Shown one piece after another: positions 9,093 through 17,048 of a stretch of DNA of 64,000 nt. The DNA lies in assembly GCA_029785825.1 (NCBI GenBank), contig JAFLYY010000001.1, positions 186,001-250,000 on the forward strand. The letters run 5' to 3'. The notes beneath the pieces are model-generated. The model saw nothing but the letters and a program-made list of their open reading frames with translations. It was not told the origin of the DNA and ran no database searches. The stretch comes from Nitrososphaerota archaeon (lineage in GTDB: Archaea > Thermoproteota > Nitrososphaeria > Nitrososphaerales > Gagatemarchaeaceae). Every line of letters begins with the position of its first letter. Within the stretch, counting starts at the first letter, position 1. A program made the translations under genes and the position numbers.

Positions 9093-10031
9093 ATGCGTCC
9101 AGCCTGCGTCTTTGATGGTCTTGCCTGACTTCGTCACCTTCCCCTTGCTGGCCGTAACCGCCCCAATCGCAAGGAGGGTTCCCCCAGCCCTTTCCGCCGC
9201 CCTGGTCGCCCTGCCGAGCTCTGAGCTGCTCACCGTCCCCACAATCGAGTACTCTTCGCCTCCTTCGAGGGCGAGTCGTTCGGGGTCAAGGCCGTTGGCC
9301 CTTGCGAAGCCTTCTACCCCCGCGGCGAAAGGCAACTCGTGCACCTCGAATCCGACCTTGCTCTCCCGGGCGAGGGTGTGGATACTCCTGGCCAAGCCGT
9401 CGCTGGAGTCCATGGAAGAAGAGAGGTAGGGGGCGAGCTCGAGCCCAAGCCTGAGGTTAGGGGCAGGCTCCAGCACGCTCCGCTTGGCCTCACGTGCGAA
9501 TCCCTGGTCAGCCCTCGCGCCGCCCGACAGGATCTTCAGCCCTGCAGGGGGGAGGCCGAAGGGGCCGGTGACCACCAGCCTGTCCCCGGGAGCCGCCCCC
9601 TCCCGGGTGACCAGCCTGTCCCCGAACCCGACCAAAACGCAGTCGATGACCAACTCCTCCGCCTCGTTGGTGTCCCCTCCCACAAGGCGGACCCCCCACG
9701 ACCTCTCCGCGTCCCTGAACCCTAACCCCAGGCCGTCCACCTCTTCCTGGGTCACACCCTTCCTCAGTCCGAGCGACACCATGAACGAGTCCGGCTTCAC
9801 CCCCTTCGCCGCGAAGTCGCTCACGCACATCGCCACCGCCTTCCTGGCGGCCTGTCTGTAGGTCATCCCCGGGGGGACGTCGGTGTGCTCGACCAGCATG
9901 TCGGCCTTCAGCACTACCTTGCCGCCTCTCGAAGGGATGACAGCTACGTCGTCGCCTATCCTGGCGTACCCTGCGGGGGTTCTCCCTGCCTTGCCCACTA
10001 TGGACCGGATGACCTCCAGTTCGTCCGGCGT
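9084..10031 (-). CDS. thiL: Thiamine-monophosphate kinase, probable non-canonical start
   Basis: Phosphorylates thiamine monophosphate to the diphosphate cofactor. PurM-like fold with IGDDVAV, KADMLVEHTDVP, CVSDFAAKGVKP, GGDTN and GGEEYSIVG, all ThiL hallmarks. The first canonical in-frame start is GTG at 9998, but it would cut off the N-terminal helix (PDELEVIRSIVGKAG) that the family has. Upstream there is no ATG, GTG or TTG before the in-frame TGA at 10041-10043; ACG at 10029-10031 gives the natural N-terminus, and the coordinates use it. The gene overlaps or abuts the upstream phosphomutase stop (10033-10035), so the two are probably translated from one message. Confidence 0.85.
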   Translation of the reverse strand, partial: TPDELEVIRSIVGKAGRTPAGYARIGDDVAVIPSRGGKVVLKADMLVEHTDVPPGMTYRQAARKAVAMCVSDFAAKGVKPDSFMVSLGLRKGVTQEEVDGLGLGFRDAERSWGVRLVGGDTNEAEELVIDCVLVGFGDRLVTREGAAPGDRLVVTGPFGLPPAGLKILSGGARADQGFAREAKRSVLEPAPNLRLGLELAPYLSSSMDSSDGLARSIHTLARESKVGFEVHELPFAAGVEGFARANGLDPERLALEGGEEYSIVGTVSSSELGRATRAAERAGGTLLAIGAVTASKGKVTKSGKTIKDAGWTHLG

Positions 10032-10032
10032 G

Positions 10033-11331
10033 CTATCTGCTCAACCCCTTCACCCTTTTCGCGAAGGATTCCGCCAGGCTGGCGGCCCTGGCAGGCGAGC
10101 CGGCTTCCGCCGACACCCTGACCACATCTTCGGTCCCGGACGGCCTGATGAGAACCCAGGACTTCTGAGGGAGGGCAACCTTGAGGCCGTCTGTGGTGTC
10201 GGTCTCGTCGTACTCGCGCGCGAGCTTCTTCATCGCCTTCAGGGCCTCCGCCCTCTGCAGCTGAAGGGCGACCCTCTCCTGGTGATAGACCGGGACCGAC
10301 CTGTAGAAGCCCCGTCCGCGCGCCTTCAGCTCCTGGATGATGGCGACTGCAGCAAGCATGGAGTCTCTGCAGTAGTTGAACGTCCCGTCGATCAGCCCCC
10401 CACTGCTCCCCTCGCCGCCCAGTCGCGCCCCGACCCGCTTCATGGCGCCTACGACGTTGGCCTCCCCGACCTTGGACCGTGTGACTCGGCACCCCGACTT
10501 CCCGGCCACGTCGTCCACCGCCTGGGTCGTGTCCATCGACACGACCACCTGCTTCTCCCCAGTCTCGGCGAGGAGCCTCGACAGCGCCAGCGTCAGCATG
10601 TAGTCCCCTGTCCTCTTCCTCCCCTCGGAGTCGACCACGACCAGCCTGTCTCCGTCGCAGTCGAACCCCAGCCCTATGTCACATCCCTTCGACTTCACCG
10701 TCCTCATGAGAAGGTCGAGGTCGTCGGCGACGGGGTCTATTCGGCGCGTGAATACCGACAGGGTGTCGTTGAGGGAGATCACGCGGCACCCGAGTTTAGA
10801 CAGCAACGGGACGACGTGCGATATCGCCGCCCCTCCCCCCAGGTCGACCGCCACACTCACTCCTTCACATGTCCCCGCCCCGAACCTCTCGACGATATCG
10901 GCGACGTACCTGGGCGTCCCCGCGCCCCTCACAAGTCCCCCGGCGAACCCACCTCGGGACGCTTTCCCTCCGAGGACCGCTTCGAGGGTGCTTTCCCCGA
11001 TCCCTGCCCCGTCGTCTATGAACTTCAGGCCGTTGAACTCCGGCTCGTTGTGGGACGCAGTCACCATCACGGCCGGGAGCTTTCTCATCCTGCTCTCCCT
11101 GAACAGGGCCGGGGTGGAGACGATGCCGTAGTCGAGGACTGTCGCCCCGAGGGACAGCAGCCCGGCCGCAGCCGACCGGCTCACGGCGGTCCCCGTGGTC
11201 CTGGAGTCTCTGGCCAGCAGGAACTCGTTGGAACCCATGGCGCGGCCGAAGTTGGCCGCGAACCTCGACACGTCCTCCATCGAAAGGTCCCTGTTGGGGA
11301 TCCCCCTGATGCCACTGAGAGAGGCGATCAA
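10033..11331 (-). CDS. Second phosphohexomutase (phosphomannomutase/phosphoglucomutase family)
   Basis: 432 residues with the four signatures of the alpha-D-phosphohexomutase family: TASHNEPEFNG (phosphoserine loop, about residue 91), DCDGDR (metal loop, about 227), GEGSSGG (sugar loop) and RPSGTED (about 395). The start region SLSGIRGIP replaces the FGTNGVRG of its neighbour, so substrate may differ (mannose or glucose phosphates). It is the first gene of a pair with thiL. The TATA-like stretch for this gene and the divergent one at 11490 lies in the AT-rich segment around 11436-11466. Confidence 0.83.
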   Translation of the reverse strand: MIASLSGIRGIPNRDLSMEDVSRFAANFGRAMGSNEFLLARDSRTTGTAVSRSAAAGLLSLGATVLDYGIVSTPALFRESRMRKLPAVMVTASHNEPEFNGLKFIDDGAGIGESTLEAVLGGKASRGGFAGGLVRGAGTPRYVADIVERFGAGTCEGVSVAVDLGGGAAISHVVPLLSKLGCRVISLNDTLSVFTRRIDPVADDLDLLMRTVKSKGCDIGLGFDCDGDRLVVVDSEGRKRTGDYMLTLALSRLLAETGEKQVVVSMDTTQAVDDVAGKSGCRVTRSKVGEANVVGAMKRVGARLGGEGSSGGLIDGTFNYCRDSMLAAVAIIQELKARGRGFYRSVPVYHQERVALQLQRAEALKAMKKLAREYDETDTTDGLKVALPQKSWVLIRPSGTEDVVRVSAEAGSPARAASLAESFAKRVKGLSR

Positions 11332-11492
11332 CCTGGCGCTCCCGTCCTGTCGTCCTCTCCGGCATAAGGTAAGCGTATCCCCGTCGTGTTCCTCCAGAGG
11401 GCTGCCTGCCCGTGTGAACCAATCTTCACCGGGGCAATACTACTTTTTGAGTTCAGGACTTTTGATTGCCTCGGGACTCTTTCTGGGTCAGC

Positions 11493-11990
11493 GTGCGTGT
11501 AAGGTCGTTCCGGGTGAAGAGGAGCGCCGGCGTCGGGGAGTACAAGCTCTCAGAGGTGTTCTCCGGACTGGAAGGGTCGGCGGCACTGTCGAAGGTCTTC
11601 GGCTCCAAGACGCAGATGTCCAAGATTCTGAAGCATCTGAAGCTCAGGGTGGAGAGGAACGACTCCGGGCTGTGGCTCGACAGGGACACCGGGACGATCT
11701 GCATCGGATCAAAACACCTCGCGACCGCCAAGAACGACTTCCTCTACCTCGACGTCATACACGTCCTTGTCCACGTCAGGCAGTTCCTCGAGGGGAAGGA
11801 GTTGTACGACCAGGCGTTCGAGTACGTAGACAGACCGACGGAACTGGAGGCCTACAGGACCACGGTGGCAGAGGCGCGGCGGGTCGGCATGGATGAGGGC
11901 GAGATCCTGAGATATCTGAGGATGGACGCCGCGGACGACTCCGAGCTGGGGAAGCTGATGGAAAAGATCGGCGTCAGGGTCAGACGCTGA
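11493..11990 (+). CDS. Unrecognised protein with zincin-like HVLVH motif
   Basis: The frame runs from 11466, but the GTG at about 11493 (VRVRSFRVKRSAGV) is a likelier start after the AT-rich promoter region. The C-terminal half reads DVIHVLVHVRQFLEG, then RPTELEAYRTTVAEAR. This resembles small zincins of the HExxH...ELEAY type, in which the second Glu-rich helix supplies the third ligand. Here the catalytic Glu is replaced (HVLVH), so peptidase activity is doubtful while metal binding could remain. The N-terminal half (LSEVFSGLEG, SKVFGSKTQMSKILKHLKL) looks like a small helical DNA- or protein-binding domain. No function is assigned. Confidence 0.7.
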   Translation: MRVRSFRVKRSAGVGEYKLSEVFSGLEGSAALSKVFGSKTQMSKILKHLKLRVERNDSGLWLDRDTGTICIGSKHLATAKNDFLYLDVIHVLVHVRQFLEGKELYDQAFEYVDRPTELEAYRTTVAEARRVGMDEGEILRYLRMDAADDSELGKLMEKIGVRVRR

Positions 11991-12018
11991 ATATCCCCGT
12001 TTCCGCCTGAAAACGCCG

Positions 12019-13344
12019 CTAGACCTTCTTCGCCGGAATGCCCGGTTCAACCAGGCCTTTCATGTCTAGGATCGAGGCTATCTCCTTGGGAGCGAAGCCG
12101 AGCTTCCTGAGCGCGCCGCGGATCGGGACCCCTCTTGCGACTTCCTTCCCTAGCTTCGACGCCCTGTCGTAGCCTATCTTGGGGGAGACGAGGGTCACCA
12201 GAGCCTGGCTTGCCTCAGCGTATCCCCTCGCCCTGTCCTTCATGGGGACCACGTGGTCTATGACGAGCGACGCGAGCTTGGTCAGCGCCTCGGACAGCAG
12301 GTTAGCCTGGTAGACCAGGTTATACCCCATAAGCGGCACCCCCATAGACAACTCGAACTCTCCCAGCGAAGCCGCGAAAGCGTTCGCGCCGTCGAGCCCC
12401 ACCACCTCGGCAGAGGCGAGGAGCGCGCTCTCCACGGTCACCGGGTTCGTCTTTCCGGGCATTATGCTGCTCCCGGCCACCTCTTCCTGGGTGGGGATGT
12501 CGATCTCCCCGAAACCCGTGAGAGGGCCCGAGAACATCAGCCTCAGGTCTTGGCAGAGCCTGTAAACGTCGATGCTGACCGTCCTCATCGTCCCACTGAG
12601 CGCCGACAGGTCCGTCAGCAGCCGCGTGGGCCTGAACTTGTTCTTCGCGCTCTTGAACCTCAACCCAGAAAGGGCCGCCAGCTCCTTGGCTACCATCCCG
12701 CCGAACCTCGGGTCGGCGTTAAGTCCGGTACCGACAGCCGTCCCTCCTATTGGGAGCTCGAGCAGGTATGACATGGTCTGTTCCACGAGTTCCGCGTCTC
12801 TGGAAAACTCGTCCGCGTAGGCCCCGAACTCCTGTCCCATCGTCACCGGGAGAGCGTCGCGCAGGTGCGTCCTCCCTGATTTGTACACAGTTGAGGTCTT
12901 CCTGGAAAGCGCACTCAGGCTCCTGCTCATCCCTCGCAGCGCGGGAAGGAGGCTCCTGCTCACGGCCAGAGCCGCGGCCACCCGGACCGCCGAGGGACCC
13001 ACGTCGTTGGATGACTGGCTCATGTTGACATGGTCGTTCGGATGGATCTTCTTCCCGAGTTCGGCCGACGCAAGCTCCGCCAGCACCTCGTTGGCGTTCA
13101 TGTTCAGCCCCGTCCCCGACCCCGTCTGATAGACGTCAACGACCACGGACTGGTCGTGCTTTCCGTTCATCAGCTCCTCGGCCTTCGACTGGATGGCCTC
13201 GCCTATCTCCTTGTCCAGGAGCCCCAGTTGGACGTTGGACTTCGCGGCCGAGCGTTTTATCGCACCGATTGCCCAGATTACTTCTCGCGGGAACCGCGTG
13301 CCTGTGCTAAGAAAGACCCTCTTCGAGCCGTCCACGTACTTCAA
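12019..13344 (-). CDS. fumC: Class II fumarase (fumarase/aspartase superfamily), short N-terminus
   Basis: Predicted to hydrate fumarate to malate in the citric acid cycle. Contains QTGSGTGLNMNANEV, HPNDHVNMSQSSND, SGRTHLRDALPVTMGQE and the superfamily signature GSSIMPGKTNP. Aspartase cannot be fully excluded, but the order of motifs is fumarase-like. At 441 residues it lacks about 25-30 N-terminal residues that class II fumarases have (the ERDTxGE stretch). The TTG at 13344 is supported by a TATA-like GCTTAAGAG about 25 bases upstream. It follows the IscA-like gene in the same direction. Confidence 0.88.
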   Translation of the reverse strand: MKYVDGSKRVFLSTGTRFPREVIWAIGAIKRSAAKSNVQLGLLDKEIGEAIQSKAEELMNGKHDQSVVVDVYQTGSGTGLNMNANEVLAELASAELGKKIHPNDHVNMSQSSNDVGPSAVRVAAALAVSRSLLPALRGMSRSLSALSRKTSTVYKSGRTHLRDALPVTMGQEFGAYADEFSRDAELVEQTMSYLLELPIGGTAVGTGLNADPRFGGMVAKELAALSGLRFKSAKNKFRPTRLLTDLSALSGTMRTVSIDVYRLCQDLRLMFSGPLTGFGEIDIPTQEEVAGSSIMPGKTNPVTVESALLASAEVVGLDGANAFAASLGEFELSMGVPLMGYNLVYQANLLSEALTKLASLVIDHVVPMKDRARGYAEASQALVTLVSPKIGYDRASKLGKEVARGVPIRGALRKLGFAPKEIASILDMKGLVEPGIPAKKV

Positions 13345-13393
13345 CGTGGGCTGAGAGTATCTCTGTGCTCTTAAGCTCTTGTCCGAAAACGTC

Positions 13394-13741
13394 TCAGTGT
13401 CCGCCGCAGCCGCATGCTTCGGCGTGGATGTTGGGGTTCTCTATCTTGAAGCCGGTCCTCTGAAGACTTTCAACGAAGTCAATCTTCGACCCCCTGATCA
13501 CCTCAGCGTCAGCCTTGGCTGCCATGACCCTGAGTCCGCCCACCTCTTCGACGACGTCTGCTTCGCCCGCGATCTTTTCGAGGCTCAGCGCGTATCTGTA
13601 CCCACCGCTGCAGGCGCACCCGCCCCCCTGGTAGACCTCGATCTTCAGATAAGAGTCGGTAGCCTTCTCTTGTTCCAGCACCTGGCCTATCTTCTCCCGG
13701 GCTTCAGGCGTGAACACTACGAGTGGCTGCAATTCTTGCAT
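13394..13741 (-). CDS. HesB/IscA-like iron-sulfur cluster assembly protein
   Basis: 115-residue A-type carrier. FTPEAREKIGQVL is the family N-terminal stretch, a cysteine sits in GGGCACSGGYRYAL (about residues 41-54) and ACGCGG at the C-terminus supplies the paired cysteines that hold the cluster. The extra CAC motif differs slightly from bacterial IscA, where a single Cys is usual at this point. Expected to deliver Fe-S clusters to targets, possibly including enzymes such as NuoI; that link is inference. Confidence 0.87.
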   Translation of the reverse strand: MQELQPLVVFTPEAREKIGQVLEQEKATDSYLKIEVYQGGGCACSGGYRYALSLEKIAGEADVVEEVGGLRVMAAKADAEVIRGSKIDFVESLQRTGFKIENPNIHAEACGCGGH

Positions 13742-14059
13742 ATCGGAACAGCTTCGGCTTTTCCTATTTAATTCTTTAGTCGAAGGGCTCTGTTAAACTG
13801 GCGGCTCGCTCCTCTCCCTGTTGACCGTCGGCTCACGGCTCGCGTTCTGGATGAATCTCACTCATTTGTTTTGGCCTCCAATTTGACTCCAGCACTCGCT
13901 GGCTTCTCTCATGTCCCTCGCCCGAAAACATCGAAAACGCCACGACAGCAGATCCCACAAAGACGAGGAGGCGCCCTGACACCGCCAGTGCTGCCGTGGT
14001 CCTTCGAGGCACGTTAGCCGCTAAAGGTTTTTGCGGGGGTGCCGCCCCGTGCCGCTCGA
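13742..14059. other. Intergenic stretch without recognised gene
   Basis: About 318 bases between divergent genes. A/T-rich positions near 13765-13795 probably hold the promoter of the IscA-like gene, and ctaaaggttttt (about 14021-14032) that of the zinc-ribbon gene. No RNA or protein was recognised in the rest. Confidence 0.4.
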
Positions 14060-14227
14060 ATGGCCGAGTATCGATGGTGCGAGAAATGCGGGACGAGGAC
14101 GGAGCACGAGCCCGTGGTCGACACCAGAGACTATAACCCGAGAGGGAGGGGCCTCTACAGGTGCAAAAGGTGCGGGAGGGTAAAGTCCATGCGCCATCTG
14201 CGCCCTAGTTCGGAGATTGGGTACTGA
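14060..14227 (+). CDS. Small zinc-ribbon protein
   Basis: 55 residues from the ATG at 14060 (MAEYRWCEKCGTRTEHEP); an in-frame GTG lies 21 bases upstream. Two CxxC pairs (CEKC near residue 7, CKRC near 41) spaced by about 30 residues make a zinc ribbon, followed by a basic tail. Such small proteins are common in archaea and often bind nucleic acid or a protein partner. Function unknown. Confidence 0.65.
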   Translation: MAEYRWCEKCGTRTEHEPVVDTRDYNPRGRGLYRCKRCGRVKSMRHLRPSSEIGY

Positions 14228-14568
14228 TTTTCACAGCTCGTGCGCGGATCCACTTGTCCACGTTGATGCTCGATCATACACGCGCAGGTCGACGTTTCAG
14301 GGCTGAACCTCGTGATCGCTTCAGCCGTCGCTTTCTTGCTTTCGATACTCCAGATAATCATCTACACGATGATGTCCCGGCGGTACCCCAGAGGCCGGAG
14401 CGGCTCCCGTTCGACCTCCAGGCCGAGCTCCATCTCCGCTCCGACAGGATAGCCGTGGCCTATAGGAAGCGGATGAAACAGGTGGGACTGTCCTTTGAGA
14501 CCTCGCGACGTACTAGGCCGAAGAACCCCGAAAAGTGTTTAAGCCACGATTCGTCAATTTTGTTCGTG
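14228..14568. other. Non-coding stretch with promoter of the secreted repeat protein
   Basis: The frame of the downstream gene is open here, but its translation (MSTLMLDHTRAGRRF...) looks random and is very unlike the membrane protein that follows. A TATA-like GTTTAAGC at 14537-14544 marks the real promoter. A 68-codon frame on the minus strand (14155-14361) resembles nothing known to me. Confidence 0.4.
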
Positions 14569-15468
14569 TTCTCTGCGGGGACGGTCAGGAGGCGGCCGGG
14601 AGTCTCTACGGGAGTCATAGCAGGCGTCGTGGTGGTCGTCATCGTTGTCGCCGCGGTGGGGGTCTACTTTGCGTTCGTGCCAGCGGGGGGCAAGAGCACC
14701 GCGTCGGCAGTCCAGACCATCAAGATCGGGAGCAGCTCATCAGTAGGGCAGTATCTTGAGAACAGCACCGGATTCACCCTCTACATGTTCGCCAGAGACA
14801 GGCCCGGCAGCGGCGCGAGCGCCTGCTCCGGCGCCTGCGCATCCGTATGGCCGCCTTTCTACGCCGGCAGCCTGAGCCTCCCGTCAGCCCTGAGCTCGGC
14901 CAACTTCACTACGATCACACTGTCTGACGGCAACAAACAGACAGCCTACAACGGGTGGCCGCTCTACTACTACGTGGGGGACACGAAAGCTGGAAGCGTG
15001 ACCGGAGAAGGGACAGACCAGTTCAATGGCCTCTGGTACGCGATGCCGCCGGACCTGCAGCAGTCGGGCGGCCAGATAGTCAACGGATCTTCGTACAGCG
15101 TGGGCGTCGCATACAAGCCTTCGGTCGGAGTCTATCTGACCAACAGCGCGGGCTTCACTCTCTACTTCCGCTCCACCGACACCCCGAACAGCGGGGAGAC
15201 GACATGCACCACCAGTCTCTGTGAGACGAACTGGCCGGCCTTCTACGCGGCCACCCTCACTCTTCCACCGGGACTCCGTCTGTCTTCCTTCGGATCGATC
15301 ACCGCTTACAACTCCACCAAGATAACCACCTTCGACGGCTACGCGCTCTTCACATTCATCCACGACTCCGCCCCAGGGGACATCGCAGGTGAGGGCGTGG
15401 GCGGCTTCTACGCCGCGACCCTTCCGACGGCGGCAGCCCCCAGCAGCACTTCAACCTCGACGACGTAG
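14569..15468 (+). CDS. Membrane-anchored secreted protein with two COG4315-type repeats
   Basis: I place the start at the GTG at 14569 (VFSAGTVRRRPGV), about 25 bases after a TATA-like box. One N-terminal membrane segment (GVIAGVVVVVIVVAAVGVY) is followed by an extracellular part built from repeats of the 'secreted repeat of unknown function' (Lipoprotein_15, COG4315) type. Each repeat has GxTLYxFxxD-like and W-P-x-F/P elements: TGFTLYMFARDRPGSGAS...WPPFYAG, and AGFTLYFRSTDTPNSGET...WPAFYAA. Paired Cys residues (CSGAC, CTTSLC) probably form disulfides. The C-terminus is a Ser/Thr/Ala tail. Exported, function unknown. Confidence 0.75.
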   Translation, partial: FSAGTVRRRPGVSTGVIAGVVVVVIVVAAVGVYFAFVPAGGKSTASAVQTIKIGSSSSVGQYLENSTGFTLYMFARDRPGSGASACSGACASVWPPFYAGSLSLPSALSSANFTTITLSDGNKQTAYNGWPLYYYVGDTKAGSVTGEGTDQFNGLWYAMPPDLQQSGGQIVNGSSYSVGVAYKPSVGVYLTNSAGFTLYFRSTDTPNSGETTCTTSLCETNWPAFYAATLTLPPGLRLSSFGSITAYNSTKITTFDGYALFTFIHDSAPGDIAGEGVGGFYAATLPTAAAPSSTSTSTT

Positions 15469-15549
15469 CCGGGCGATTCAGCAGGACTCGGCCCGGGCGT
15501 CCTTTCCAAGAGCTCTCGGTTCCGGGGCCAACTGTCAAGACATTGCGAG

Positions 15550-15640
15550 AGCCAGCGGCGAGCATCGATCTCGCGACCCCACGCTTACGAGGCGTCTGAG
15601 CCCCTTCTGGGAGTGCTCTACCAGGCTGAGCTACGCTGGC
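15550..15640 (-). tRNA. tRNA-Thr(CGT) with an insertion next to the D-arm
   Basis: Acceptor GCCAGCG/CGCTGGC is perfect, D-arm GCTC-AGCCTGGTA-GAGC is normal, anticodon loop CTCGTAA gives CGT (anticodon at 15587-15589). About 17 bases (CTCCCAGAAGGGGCTCA) lie between position 26 and the anticodon stem and fit a non-canonical intron. The T-arm GCGAG-ATCGATG-CTCGC pairs perfectly but its loop lacks the usual TTC start, and pair 27-43 is a G-G mismatch, so a degenerating gene is an alternative. Confidence 0.65.
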
Positions 15641-15687
15641 TCAAGGGCGGCCCTCCGCTACTCGCAATAAAGCCTTGACCCGTGGTC

Positions 15688-16848
15688 TTACTGGAAAAGC
15701 TCGAGATACTTCAGGCCAGTGCCGGTGTTGTACAGGAGAGGCTTTTCGTCCCGCGCTATCTCGTCGCGATTGAGGAGGCTCTGATACCCCGCCAGCGTAG
15801 CCGCTCCCTCCGGGCAGGCGAGGACTCCCTCCTTCGCCAGGGCTCGCGCGGCTGTCAGGACATCAGAATCTGGAACCTTCACCGCTCCTCCGCCGCTCTC
15901 CCTCAGGACCGAGACTATCTGCTTCCCTGCGAAGGGCCTGGGGACCCGGAGCCCCACCGCCACCGTCTTCCCGTCAGGATAGTCCGGATCAGGCTCCTCT
16001 TTCCCTGCGCTGAATGCGTCCACGATGGGCGCGCAGCTCTCCGACTGGACTGAAAACATCCTGGGCCGCTCCTTCCCTATCCACCCGATGCTCTCCATCT
16101 CGTCGAAAGCCTTCCACATGCCGAGGAGCCCCGTCCCGCCTCCGGTCGGGTACAGAATCACATCGGGGAGCTCGAAGTCCAGCTCTTCGGCAATCTCGTA
16201 TCCCATGGTCTTCTTCCCCTCAAGCCTGTAGGGCTCTTTCAGGGTCGCCATATCGAAGTAACCGTCCATCTGCGACCTCATCGCGGCGCCGGCGTCTCCG
16301 ATGTTTCCCTCCACCTGGGCCACATCCGCCCCGTAGGCACGACACTCAGCGACTATGGACGGCGGGGTCTCGACCGGCATGTAGATCTTTGCTGAAAGTC
16401 CTGCCCTGGCTGCATAGCAAGCGAGAGCCGCTCCCGCGTTGCCTGCCGAGGGGACCGCCAGCTTAGCAAGGCCGAGGTCCTTGGCCCTCGACACGGCCAC
16501 AGACATGCCCCTGGCCTTGAAGGTCCCCGTCGGGATGAGTCCGTCGTCCTTCATGAGGGGCCCGGCGGCCAGGCGGAGGATCGGCGTGAAGCCTTCGCCC
16601 AGACTTGTCACGTTCTCAGGGCGTATTTCGGGGAGGACCTCCGCGTATCTCCAGAGGCTCTTCACCCGCTTTTCGAGGGCGCTCCGGGTGAGCGTCTCCT
16701 TCGCCTTCTCGGCGTCGTATGTGCAGCTCAAGATGGAGCCGCACGCGGGGCACGTGTTGAGCTTCTCGCGGTGGTCGTAGGCCCTGCTGCATGAAACGCA
16801 TTTGACGGCTATGATGGCAGACCTCCCCGCAGTATGATCCGCTCGCAT
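15688..16848 (-). CDS. thrC: Threonine synthase
   Basis: PLP enzyme turning O-phosphohomoserine into threonine. An N-terminal zinc-ribbon-like segment (CVSCSRAYDHREKLNTCPAC) precedes the fold-type II domain. TGTFKARGM holds the PLP lysine (about residue 101), SAGNAGAALACYA binds the cofactor phosphate side, and YPTGGGTGLLGMW is the glycine loop. 386 residues is normal for the archaeal class. The ATG at 16848 fits the family N-terminus. A TATA-like ttagattg lies upstream at about 16898. Confidence 0.9.
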   Translation of the reverse strand: MRADHTAGRSAIIAVKCVSCSRAYDHREKLNTCPACGSILSCTYDAEKAKETLTRSALEKRVKSLWRYAEVLPEIRPENVTSLGEGFTPILRLAAGPLMKDDGLIPTGTFKARGMSVAVSRAKDLGLAKLAVPSAGNAGAALACYAARAGLSAKIYMPVETPPSIVAECRAYGADVAQVEGNIGDAGAAMRSQMDGYFDMATLKEPYRLEGKKTMGYEIAEELDFELPDVILYPTGGGTGLLGMWKAFDEMESIGWIGKERPRMFSVQSESCAPIVDAFSAGKEEPDPDYPDGKTVAVGLRVPRPFAGKQIVSVLRESGGGAVKVPDSDVLTAARALAKEGVLACPEGAATLAGYQSLLNRDEIARDEKPLLYNTGTGLKYLELFQ

Positions 16849-16926
16849 CTCGCAGTACCCGCGGCGTCCTCGGGGTCTAAAGCCTTCGGAGAGTTTTTAG
16901 ATTGTAAGGCGCGGGCATGGCTCGCT

Positions 16927-17011
16927 GCGGGGGTCGCCCAGCATGGTCAACGGCGTGGGACTGAGGCTCCCATCCCTTAGGGGTTCGAGGGTTCGAATCC
17001 CTCCCCCCGCA
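16927..17011 (+). tRNA. tRNA-Leu(GAG)
   Basis: 85-base class II tRNA. Acceptor GCGGGGG/CCCCCGC with discriminator A at 17011, anticodon stem TGGGA/TCCCA around loop CTGAGGC (anticodon GAG at 16963-16965), a long variable arm, and T-arm GAGGG-TTCGAAT-CCCTC. No intron. It is the only tRNA here, with tRNA-Gln, that has a standard length. Confidence 0.92.
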
Positions 17012-17048
17012 CTCAATCCTTAAGCCGCCAACTGCGCGCGCTCCGGCT

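Noticed and set aside
14254-14568. N-terminal extension of the secreted repeat protein
   Set aside because: Composition is random, it lies before a TATA-like box, and the membrane anchor makes sense only with a start near 14569.
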